Shown here in pieces: positions 14,401 to 26,007 of a stretch of DNA of 64,000 nt. Under the pieces are notes generated by a model that saw nothing but the letters and a program-made list of their open reading frames with translations, searched no databases and had not been told where the DNA came from. The DNA lies in the NCBI RefSeq assembly GCF_030272615.1, contig NC_081415.1, positions 106,867,254 through 106,931,253 on the forward strand, in the 5' to 3' direction. This stretch comes from Cryptomeria japonica (Eukaryota; Streptophyta; Pinopsida; Cupressales; Cupressaceae). How positions within the stretch are numbered: position 1 is the stretch's first letter; each line of letters begins with the position of its first letter. A program made the position numbers and the translations under genes.

Positions 14401-17400
14401 TTGGATCCTGCTGTCTCAGCAAAGCTACATTCAATTCTGCTAGAAGAAGAGCTTCAAGCATTAAAAATCCCCAGCAAATTAACATTGAAACTGCGGAAGG
14501 TATAAATCCCTGAAGTAAGAGAAGATGACAGGATTCCATAAGATGTTAATTTGCAATGGATCAAGGAAATGACAAAAGATGTGTATTTTTCTTACATATC
14601 ATTAATCATAATACATATCATATGCTGTCCTAAATACGAAAGTAACAAAATTATGACACCACATATTTTTATAGCCATAGGCATTTGATGTTACAGGAAT
14701 TCCTTGCATTTACTTCTGGTGTAGGAGCAACCTAGGTTTAGTAAGTTCAAAATTAGCATTTTGGTTTTTATTTTATGTTCTTTATGTAGTAAGGTCATTT
14801 AAGAACATTTCATGTGGGTTTGAGTCCATATTAGGTCACTAGGGGGGTTGGAGTGTCAAATTGCATAAGTTGTTTAATTTGCAAAAAATGTCAATGCTGC
14901 AAATGTTGTCGAATTGCACAATGTGGAATATGAACGATCAATGTTGCATAAAGTGGGAAGTTGAAATGTGATTGTAATATCATAAATACATGTTGTAAAC
15001 ATGAATCCCAAGGTGAGAGAGGTTGGTTGTTGATTTGGAGAAGTGGTTGCAATAAAAGAACATCAATAATTCTACAAATCTGAACATGTTTCTCTCTGTT
15101 TTTCTGTTTTGTATGGAATTGTACGGATCTATACCTGCATGAAACCGATTGAAGATTGAAGAGGAATTAATCTATTTTCTGACAAAGTTGGTTTCATCTT
15201 ATTTCATTGAGTAGATCAAAAGTTATGGCATTTTCTTAACAGGCAGCCTGGAACCCTAGTTAGGGTAATAGTGAACAAACAAATCAATTTTTTAAAGTTT
15301 CCATGAAAAGTAACCTGCCTTGGTTCTGAGATATGTTGTATAAGGTCCAAATAGGTATCCAAAAATGGTCTTATATCTTCTAGGTCGATTCGACAACAAA
15401 AGTTATGGCCAGAAAAGGTTTATTTGCTGCACTTTTTAAGGCTTAATAGAAGAGAGGACAGTCAAATTTTGACCCTTTCCGTACAAAGAAACCCTACCTG
15501 ATTTTGAAGAATGTTCTGTAAGAGCTAAATGGGTATATGAAACTATTTTAACATTTTTTATATCATGCCTACACTGGAAGTTATGGTGGGAAAACCCTAT
15601 TTGAAGGGCTACTAGGGAAGAAGCCTAATTGTGAAGAAACTAACATTGATTTATGCTCAAGAGCAACTGTGAGTGTTGGCTTGTGTGAGGAAGAAGATTA
15701 TAAGCCCTCCTCTGCATCAAATTCCTAGACATATCTTGAATGTGTTGAACAAAGAGAACTTTCTTGCCACTTCAGTGTAAAATATTGCCTCAATGAGGAA
15801 CAACTGAATAAACAATAATATCGAATTCATTGAACAAGATGCAAACTCTAGGTAGCTTGGTTAGAAGAATGATCTAAACAACTAAAAAAATACAATCTTG
15901 GGAGCTAATTTATTCTCGTGATCAGATCCAATGAATGCTAGATGCATCTGCTACAAAGACAATTTAACAAATTCGAATCTTTTTAAAAAATTACATCTTA
16001 ACTTCTTAATGAGAATGGAATGTTGTCTTTCACTCTTTTAATTAACATACAGCAGAAGCAGTACGTGCAGGAAGAGCAAGAATTCCAGATCCAAAGCTCG
16101 TTCCTGTAATAAGTGATATTGCACCTATTAATGTTCCCTGTTTATTGCGTTCGGTGAACTGCTCAGTCAAGTCATCATCACAAACAAAGGCCTTTGTCGA
16201 TAGGACTTCTTCCAGAACGTCTTGAACAGGGGCATGTGACCCATCTCCTAGACCAGACCCTTTATGAAACCTCCCAAATGAATCACTGCAAACAATTTAT
16301 CATTAGAAATGTAAAAATAAAATTATGTGCCACTTTCTCTTTCATGTGGTGGTTAAAAATTAATTACATGCAACAAAAGAAACAAATGAATTTGGGATGG
16401 TAACAGGAAAAGTAGTTGAGCACACTATTATCATCTCAATCTGTTTCAAACTTTCCGTCTACAAATATGTTTTTCCCTCTAACTATTAAGGAATCTTATC
16501 TCTTTCTTTTCTTGTAATCATCAAGGAACCCCAATGTACGAGGATTTCATAAAAAAAGGTCCTTTGGCCAGTCCCTATTTCCTCTCTCCCTCTGATTTTT
16601 CATTGTGACAAACATTTCTCTGTAGCAGTACAAACATAATCATTCATGTTGAATTAGAAGTCTAAGACACATTTATTCCTATTAAATGCAAGAACGTCCT
16701 TTGTTTTTCCCCTTCCAATGATATTTTGAATTATTAATTGGAGAAGAAGGATGTTATATGTATCAATATACAAGTTGGAAATAACACCACATATATATTT
16801 AAATTCACTCATACTCTCAGATCGCTGCATATGATTGAAGCCAATATTCCAAAAGATATAGAGTGTACCTTGGATTTTGTTTCAAGCTAAGCTGATTATG
16901 CTTCTCTTTTAAATTTTCTTGTATGCCATTATCCTTTCCATTATCTAGCATGGAGATAACGAAGTCAAATCTGGATCGTGTTCCTTGGCAGCTCTGAATC
17001 TGAAGTGTCAAAATGGACAATTCATTTTAGGGTCATGAAAAAACAAGAAAATACTGCAAAAAAAATAAAAAAACACATCAAAACAAAAAAATTGTTCACA
17101 TGCACACATATTTATACGCTATTTTCTATGCCTATATATGTATCAATAATAAAATAGATGTATATTTTTATAATAGTCATTTTCTGTGTCCAATATCTTA
17201 TCTGTTTCCATGGTACTCTGCCTTTACTTTTTATTATTATTATCAGCCATGGAAGATACAATGAGTAAGAAAATAAACATAGTGAGCCTGCATCTTCGAG
17301 ATAGAACCATTGTGAACATCATTTGGCCCTAAGAATAGGAATTAGGTCTCCTATCGGAGATCTAGTGATATTTGAGTTAGTTTATCTAGAAACATTTGCA

Positions 17401-20387
17401 TTCTTTAAAGTCAGTTGAATGCTTACCTGTTAAAATCTCAAAGGTTTATTGATAGTCATATCTATAGTGCTTGACAAGGATGCATTGCATGCACAAGAAT
17501 AATTTCTTATCCCTAGGAGAAAAGATCTTTACCACCATATGAGGGAGAAATTGATCTAGTTATAAGTTAAACCCCAATATCCATAAAAATGAAAATACAT
17601 ATTATGTAGGATGACAAATATTTGATTCATGGGACATAAATTAAGCTAACACGCTCCCTTTATGAAGCATGGAAAAATCAAAATAGTAAGGTTAATCTTT
17701 CTAAAAAATTAACCCAACTTTGTTAAACTACTGTTGTAGTTCATGGAGGCACTGGGTGAACTTACATCCCTGTCGATCAGAATCAATGACCACAGCATCA
17801 AAACCGAGTTTGTAAAAAAGTTCAATCTATTAGTTTAATAGGTTTTGCAGGTCATCCATCAAAATTAGGGAATGGCATCACAAAAAGTTCAAGAGATAAT
17901 TTCTGCATATATCCAAGGGAGTAATTTAGTATGTTACTCTAGGCAAGGACAACTGACAGCTGCAGCCTTCTTTGTGGTCTGAACTTCATTACCAAAAACT
18001 GAGTTTGAAGGGACCTAAGGAGAATCAATAATCATTGCCCAAGTGACCCCTGTTTTCAATTAAAGGCAAGTACGAGAAAAGTATTCATGTGGAACGAAAT
18101 CCCATCTTAAGGATATGCCACTATAGTGAACAGCATGCAAATTATAGACATCACATATATGACAAGTTACACCCACAAGCTAAGGAAGGTCCACAAGACA
18201 GAAAACCAAAACTGCCAACCATGTTAGTACCAAAGTAGCAAATTATAGACATGGATATAGAGATGGATATGGTATGGGATATGGATAGACCATTTATGAA
18301 GACCTCCAATATGGGTATGGTTGGATACAACCTTCATAAGAAACACATATACAAATATTTAACAAAATTTACTAAGTTATTGGAGGAGACTTTCATTACT
18401 TCAAAAGCAATATAGACACATAATTGCTACATGCATAATTATAAGTTGATTTAACAATTTACAATATGTAAAAAGTAGTAGAGTTGCATTGGAAGATAAC
18501 CCGAAAAAATGAGTCACTGAAATAGAAAAGCATTTCATTTGTCTTCCTCATTTGATATAGGTTTTGTTTATACCAAACAAAATTAAAAAAATTGAATGAT
18601 TGAATTTTTTTTAAATTAAGTTTATGAAAATTTACATCAATCGAATTACACAGTATCCAACAGTTGGAAAATCAAAGATTTTATGCACGTGTGGATACAG
18701 TATCTGATATGTATCCATGCCTTATAAGTAATCGTATCTGATATTGATACGGGGATATACGCTCCCAGGGAGGGACAGATATGTATCCGACTACTCTGCT
18801 TAGTACCAAAGAAAGAGGAAGGTTACAAATTGACCAAGAACTTGCATCCTAAAACCCACTTCCGAATTGGCCAAGCTTTTAATGTGGGTAATGCCTTAAA
18901 ACCCATCACTTGGGGCTAATAATCCTCAGTTCTGACATTTTTCAAATTAAAAAACAAACAGCCAGGAGAAACTGAATATTTACCTCTATTTTCTTCTATA
19001 ATTTTCTTTTCTTTTGAAAAATTAAAATATATGCAAAATTGTATAGAACCAAATAAATTATCTGATGGGTTTTTTTTGGCAAATTGTCATATGGGCTCTA
19101 TGCAAAACTGATATTATATGTGTTGTGACTGATATTATAGGTTTATTTTATGAGCTGTGACGGGAGGTTTTATTCGCAGGGTTCTTTCCTCTGATATGCT
19201 CTTTGAATCCTATGTAAAAAATAAAAAATATTAATAAAAAAGTTTAATGCAATAATCCACTTTTATTGAAACAAAAAAAAAAAAAATTTGAAAAATATAT
19301 TTAAACTTTTCCAAATTTAAAACTGTAAAAAATTTGATGTTAATCAAACGTAAGATAACTTTTCTAGAAGACCACTCCTAACTCAGCCTGAAGAGTTGAA
19401 GTATAGGAATAAATTGACATTACTTTTAAAAGGCAAATCATTGGTATATTCAGATGTGCGGAATAAATGCCTTAAACTGTTGGGTCACATGTTGCCTATG
19501 TTATTCTTTTTTGGGAAGAGATGTCCAATGCAACCCTATTGTGTCCCCCACCCCAGCTTAAAAGCAAAGGTCCCAACTATCGAAGAATTCAATATTAAGA
19601 ATTATTGATCAAGAGAGATAAAATTCTAACAATTCCTCTTCAAAAACAGGGGAATTTCAAAACAGAATAAGTTATAGAACGTTACCATCCAAAATGGAAT
19701 TGCAGCGTTTGAAATTTTATCCATATTTTCTTCTTTCACAATTGAATAACTCTATATCACTTGAGGCCTGGTTTTGTGGTCTCATTTACTTTTGTTTCGT
19801 TGGTAAAATCATTTCATTCCTTGTGATTTATCCTTGAAAATTCATGTGGGTGTTATGTGAAAAGCTTTTCTCACAACTATTTTGATGTAAAAATTAAATA
19901 CTATATTATATTTTTTTAAGATATTTATATTAAAAATTAATTGTCATATTTGATAAAGAAAGATTCATATAACTCACCTCTCATCATCAATATTAACAAA
20001 TACCGATCAAAATATATAAACTACTAAAGAAAGTTTTAGGTGTTGTGCTTCATGGTTTTTTACGGCAATCATTGTAATCATTTCTTCAAACAAACCCTTA
20101 AAATTCCACATGGTAGAGTGGAAAGGTTCTCCAGCAATTAATTTCAACGGTTCCTCAAAATATTGTTCATAAAGCTCCTCTGACCATTACTCTACGGCAA
20201 AATTTATATAAAACCACAACTTTCATTTGTCTATTATTTTTTCCTGTAAAATATGGATGGATATAAAAATATCATAAAGAAATAAAGATTAGGCCTGGAG
20301 TGTTACCCTGAATGCTGTAATGGGTCTTGTCTGAATTGTACCGAACAAACTGTTCCTGGGCAACGCCACATTCTGGAGTACTAGCAT
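5413..20387 (-). CDS. Tryptophan/tyrosine permease family transporter, 8 exons, probably plastid-targeted
   Basis: Multipass amino-acid transporter of the Trp_Tyr_perm (HAAAP) family, which includes bacterial TyrP and Mtr and plant homologues. I assembled the exons by GT/AG sites and phase: 20387-20307, 16999-16869 (or from 16993), 16285-16051, 14509-14116, 13979-13851, 13647-13491, 6350-5924, 5679-5413. They total 1,821 nt, giving 606 residues and no internal stop. Exon 1 (27 codons, MLVLQNVALPRNSLFGTIQT...) is basic and hydroxylated like a transit peptide. Exon 3 ends with the family signature GTLIGAISLITGTSFGSGIL (about residues 119-138). Exon 4 carries helices with LEALLLAELNVALL. Exons 5-6 join into LVYHDIIPVLCAYLGGD. 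Exons 7-8 join into FFSATDIAGTYGMMTLYGIF. Substrate and organelle are inferred from the family. Every junction keeps phase, so the gene looks functional. 5'-UTR exons and the poly(A) site are unresolved. Confidence 0.88.
9226..9258. repeat. Short CAGAGA microsatellite
   Basis: An imperfect (GACAGA)n run, GGCAAAGACAGAGACAGAGA and onward, inside intron 6. It has no coding role and is the source of the Cys/Leu-rich shadow ORF on the other strand. Confidence 0.6.
9700..13270 (-). mobile_element. 5'-truncated LINE: reverse transcriptase, zf-RVT and RNase H remnants
   Basis: Read on the minus strand, frames broken by many stops and shifts still give the LINE order. At 13130-13119 the catalytic Y/FADD box reads FVDN, within GHFVDNSFLTLVEDETNIEQ, so an essential Asp and Ala are changed. 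Thumb-like words follow (WDLYFLPKDFGA near 12.65 kb). At about 10.6 kb a zf-RVT-like box reads RGFYNPSYCLVCQH, followed in a shifted frame by EAMDHLL. At 10.2-9.76 kb an RNase H tail has KLNIDVS, NPSAVGNRGICSDAN and EVNRAADILDKL. Endonuclease and the N-terminal half of the RT are missing, the usual 5' truncation of a LINE insertion. It lies in permease intron 6, same orientation. It is inactive. Confidence 0.8.
14510..16050 (-). other. Intron 3 of the permease gene
   Basis: Bounded by GT at 16050-16049 and AG at 14511-14510, both phase 0. The 1.5-kb interior holds no recognisable element, though 14.9-15.7 kb has the look of anciently inserted non-coding repeat DNA. Confidence 0.6.
17000..20306 (-). 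other. Intron 1 of the permease gene, 3.3 kb
   Basis: Donor GT at 20306-20305 after the codon AGG. Acceptor is ACTTCAG ending at 17000, with a second in-frame AG six bases downstream. At 18.24-18.78 kb the sequence is rich in GGATATGG, GATACGG and TATCCG words, a diverged repeat of the GATAC/GTATC kind. No coding remnants are recognised. Confidence 0.6.
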
Positions 20388-20796
20388 TTCAATCCGACAC
20401 TTTCCTCTGTAAAAATCACCGTGCAGAACCTTTAGAAGAGCCAAGAAATTATTGCCGATGTCACTATATACAGATGTTCAGCTTCAAGCTTGGATTCAAC
20501 AAATTTAATTGGGCATCTGTATTACCTCTCACAAATCATAAGAAAATAGTGAAGTTTTAATCCAATGAATTTTGAAAGATTCTAACGCAAGTGCCGGTAT
20601 CGAATTTGAAATTAATACCCATGAAAAATATCTTAAAAGATTCTTCCGAATGAATGGGAGGAGGTAGACCCCACTTGGAATGTTCGAAAAGGTCCGATAA
20701 TTTCTTTTGTGGCTGAGATAGCACGGTCCTCAAGAGTCTTGTTCCTGTTCTCCCTTTTTGCTCTTTATTGGGTTATTTAGTTTTTTTAGTCTGTCC

Positions 20797-20805
20797 GTTT
20801 ATATA
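20797..20805 (-). promoter_or_regulatory. Candidate TATA box of the permease gene
   Basis: On the minus strand TATATAAAC lies about 410 bases upstream of the ATG at 20387. A start about 30 bases downstream would give a leader of roughly 380 nt that contains short upstream ORFs. The assignment rests on motif and position only. An unspliced or spliced 5'-UTR exon could move the true promoter. Confidence 0.35.
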
Positions 20806-21104
20806 CTAATTTACTTTAGATATTATTAAAGTAATATCTATCCTAGTGTATTCATGTTAAAAGAATATAAACTAGCAATTGCCCTTTTGGTGTGCAATGG
20901 GTATGTCGAAGAGGTTTGGAAGATTAATAAGGAAAAATTTTGGTCTATTTATGTGTGTGTAGTGCATGAGGTCAATTAGTGGGTCCTATAGTAAATGATG
21001 TTGTTTGTGCAAAAAAGGTATCAATGGAGAAGTGATAGCTTCAAATCAACTATGCATTCACTTATAGAAATCCAAACATGAATAGAAATATAGAGGAACC
21101 TAGA

Positions 21105-21335
21105 GACATAGAGGTATAGAGAAAGAAAGAGATAGATAGATAGGGAGATAGAGAGATATATATATAGATGGTGAGATAGAGGGAGAGAGAAATGTAGAGT
21201 AGGAGGAGAAGGGGGGAGATAGCTTAATATATAGAGGAAGGAGAGAGGGAGAGATATAGAAAGAGGGAGATATGGAGAGATGTATATAAAGGGATATATG
21301 GGCAAGTGCACTAAGATGGTGTGCAAAAAAGGGGT
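21105..21335. repeat. GATAGA / GAGATA purine-rich microsatellite
   Basis: Imperfect GAGATAGATAGATA, GAGAGATATATATA and GAGGGAGAGA units over about 230 bases. The Ser/Leu/Tyr-rich ORFs on the opposite strand are translations of the repeat, not genes. Confidence 0.7.
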
Positions 21336-22164
21336 ATAAGTGGACACTTTTTTTTTTTTTTCCTAAAATCAGGTAAACGAGAACTTGGAGGAGAAATTTG
21401 AGAGTCATCCACTCAAGATATGAGGATACTCAAAGAAAAAAGATTTTAGTACTCTGAATCTAGTTTCCAAATTACTATTTTTTTTCAAAATTGGATAAGA
21501 TTAAGGGGGTCAAATTATTCACGCACGAAAAATAGACCCTGATTTTTTTTTAAAAACATAACATAGTATCTGACGTGCGCATCAAAAAAGTCATAGTTAG
21601 ATTTAGAATTTTAACAAATCCTTTGGCAGAAAGATAGTTAAGAGTGATCACTAAAAGTTATATATTTTTTGTAATTTTTTATTGAGTATTTTTTTTAATG
21701 ATTTTTCCAATCGAGCACAAATCAGGTACCTGTTCGTGCACCAAGCATAACTTGCACCAAAACAATCGAAAATGCAAAAAAAAATAATTAAACTTGTAAA
21801 TAATCAATTGCACTACAATAATATATAAAGTTTTTAAAATTTGGATAAGTAGATCAAAAGTTATTAAAAAAATGGTACACGTATGTCTCTGAGAACTATG
21901 GAGATAGTGGTAAAAGAAAGTCAATAATAATGTTATTGTTGTTCAAATTTAAAAAAAAATATGGTTAGAAAGCTCAGAAGATGGGTGAAAATATGGTGGC
22001 AATTTTAGAAATAAACACTTGATGAAGTGTAAACCTGATGATGACAAAGTTGAGAAACCAAGTTCATAAAACAAAACATGTCAAAAAGGAGGGAAATGGA
22101 GGGAAATCAAACTTCCAAACCGCAGCTTTCTCATCCAAGCCTATTCACAAGCCTAAACAGACAA

Positions 22165-22262
22165 GAGTGCATATGGGGTTTCTTTTGAATAAGAACTGTG
22201 TATGGGGTTCCTTTTGAATAAGAACTATATACAAGGATTCTTTTGAGTAAACACCACCTACG
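22165..22262. repeat. Three tandem copies of a ~31-bp unit
   Basis: The unit TATGGGGTTYCTTTTGAATAAGAACT occurs at about 22171 and 22201, with a third diverged copy at about 22230, ending in a CACCACCTACGTGGTT hairpin. It abuts the TATATG microsatellite. Confidence 0.65.
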
Positions 22263-22309
22263 TGGTTCTGCCTGTGATAGTCTAACATAAAGAAATTAAT
22301 GTGTATGTG

Positions 22310-22810
<501 letters not shown>

Positions 22811-22853
22811 CATATGTACATTTATCTTGATATCTTATTGTACATTGCATTCA

Positions 22854-22889
<36 letters not shown>

Positions 22890-22912
22890 TGTGTGTCTCT
22901 CTCTCTCTCTCT
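22854..22912. repeat. Compound (CT)n(GT)n(CT)n microsatellite
   Basis: A CT run, then a GT run, then a second CT run, directly followed by the conserved AAACCCCACATAACACC sequence that follows three other CT tracts in this region. Confidence 0.9.
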
Positions 22913-23207
22913 AAACCCCACATAACACCTAATGACATCATGTAAGGTCCCTTAGCACACATATGACCCCTTAAGACCATATGATTTCATAAGGGGTCAT
23001 ATGATGTTCTAACACATTTGCGGCCCCATTATGACCCTACATGACCCCCAATGATGCCATATGACCCCTTTTGGACCATGTATAATATATTAAGGGGTCA
23101 TATGGTGTCTTAACACATGTGTGGCTCAATTAGGACCCCACGTGATCCCTAACAACATCATGTGGCATCTCTTCCTCCCCCCATCTCCCTCCATCCCTTT
23201 TTTATTC

Positions 23208-23270
<63 letters not shown>
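23208..23270. repeat. (CT)n microsatellite inside the satellite block
   Basis: A nearly pure CT run of about 60 bases ending at CCTTAGGACCCCACATAACACC. Confidence 0.9.
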
Positions 23271-23271
<1 letters not shown>

Positions 23272-23997
23272 TAGGACCCCACATAACACCACATGACCCT
23301 TTAGGAGCATATGATGTCCTAAGGGTTGATACGGTGTCCTGAGGTAGCAATATGAACCATTATTACAATATAAAAAGTAGTGTCAATACTACTTACAAAT
23401 TTGACACCTAAGGGGTCATATGGTGTCCTAAGGGGTCATAGGACACCATATGATCCCTTAGAACACCATACGACCCATAACGACACCATATGGTGCCATA
23501 AGGGGTCATATGGTGTCTTAAGGGGTTGTAGGACACAATATGACCCCTAAGGACACATTATGACCCATAACGACACCTAAGGGTCCATATGGTGTCCTAA
23601 GGGGTTACAGGACATTGTATGACCCCTTAGGACATAATATGACCTTTAACTGCACCTAAGGGGTCATATGGTGTCCTAAGGGTTCATATGACATAATATG
23701 GCCCCTTAGAACACAATATGACCCATAACGACACCTAAGGGGTCATATGGTGTCCTAAGAGGTCACGAGATAACATATGACCCCTAAGGACAACATACGT
23801 CCCATAATGACACCTTATGGTGTCGTAAGGGGTCATATGGTGTCCTAAGGGGTCATAGGATATAATCCCCTAAAGACACCATACAACCCATAACAACACC
23901 ATATGGTGTCCTAAGGGCTCATAGGACACAATATGACCCCTAACGACACCATATAACCCTAATGTGGTGCTCTAAGGGGTCATGTGGTGTCCTAAGG

Positions 23998-24000
<3 letters not shown>

Positions 24001-24036
<36 letters not shown>
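24001..24036. repeat. (CT)18 microsatellite
   Basis: A pure CT run, again followed by TTAGGACCCCACATAACACC. Confidence 0.9.
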
Positions 24037-24038
<2 letters not shown>

Positions 24039-24189
24039 GGACCCCACATAACACCATATGACCCTTTAGGAGCATATGATGTCCTAAGGGGTCAAGATGG
24101 CATTATGGTGTCATAAGGTGACAAGATGAACCATTATTACAATATAAAAAGCAATACCAATACTGCTTACAAGAATAACAAACCAACAT

Positions 24190-24360
24190 GCTCCCCCTCT
24201 CTCCCTCTCTCCCTTCCTCCATACCCCATCCCTCTCTCTCTCTCTCTTCTTCTTCTTTCCCTCCCCACTCTTTCTCTCCCTACCCCCTTTATCTCCCTTA
24301 CTTTCCCATCCACCCTCCTCTCTCTCTCTCTCTGTCTCTATCTCTCTCTCTCTCTCTCCC
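24190..24360. repeat. CT/CCCT-rich low-complexity tract
   Basis: Pyrimidine-rich sequence with several CT runs, ending at TTAAGACCCCACATAACACC, the fourth copy of the junction seen after the other CT tracts. Confidence 0.8.
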
Positions 24361-24989
24361 TTAAGACCCCACATAACACCTAATGACATCAAATGACCCC
24401 TTAGCACACCACATGACCCTTTAGGAGCATATGATGTCCTAAGGGGTCATATTGTGTTCTAAGGTGGCAAGATGAGCCATAATTACAATATAAAAAGAAG
24501 TATCAATGCTGCTTACAAAAATAAAAAACCAACATGCTCCCCCTCTCTCCTTTCATACCCCATCCATACACAAATTCAACTTGGTAAACAACTTCTTTAT
24601 TTGAAAATTGGCTACACACCTTGCAAGTTGTTTATAATTGGAAAAAAATTCATTATCACCCACTTTTCTTGTGTAGAGAAAATTCAGAAGCACTTTCAAG
24701 ATTTCTCCTCCTACCTCCTCCACTATCACTTCTACTCTTTCATTCTCCATGAAACCCGCAACCTGAAACACAATACTTTCTCCTCCTACTCTTTCATCAC
24801 TATATTATGTTTACCCATCTCATTATATACCACTTGGAACATAATAATCTTATCTCCCACCTCCTTTATCACAATCACTCATTTCTTTTGAACCATCAGA
24901 TCCCCTTCAAACATGGCCCAAAAAACATCTGACCTATTCACTTGTCAATATATTATAAAACAAAAGACAATGGAATGTCCTTAATCTAA

Positions 24990-25535
<546 letters not shown>

Positions 25536-26007
25536 TACTTCACATTTTCTTTACTACAAGTAATGTGTACGAGGTTTTGATAAGTTAAAAGCCCATACAG
25601 GGTACTGGGAATATGGAAGTTGGTCTACTGAGCATTTTTAGGGACTAAAAGCATGCACGGGGTTATTGAACATACCACGTACATGGTTCTTGGACATAAT
25701 TTTAGTTTCCCAACATCCTTAATAGCTTCAAAAGAAGTTTTTGAGATCATTGAAGGCCCCATTGCAACTGTTACTAAGCTTCTATGATAGTTTTATATGT
25801 AGAAGTAAGTGAAATTTTTGTTTTGCATGATTTCAAATGATTGAATTGTTGTTCTTATTAGTTTGGTCAATGTTATTGTGATTTTTTAATGGTTTTGATT
25901 TAAAAATAATAATTATAATGCTCAATTTTATAGTTATTTGATTGTTTAAGAACTTTTGTTTACATATATATGTAATATGATTCTAGTTAGGACAATCGAT
26001 ATTAACA

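Larger units (their letters stand above)
22913..24480. repeat. CCCCTTAGGAC satellite, ~80-90-bp higher-order unit
   Basis: Between about 23400 and 23990 the word CCCATAACGACACC (or a close variant) recurs at about 23474, 23564, 23644, 23722, 23801 and 23887, giving a period of 78-90 bases. Each unit holds both GGGGTCATATGGTGTCCTAA and its complement, so single strands can fold. Flanking parts carry the same words at lower order. It is the same family as 1-840. Confidence 0.85.
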
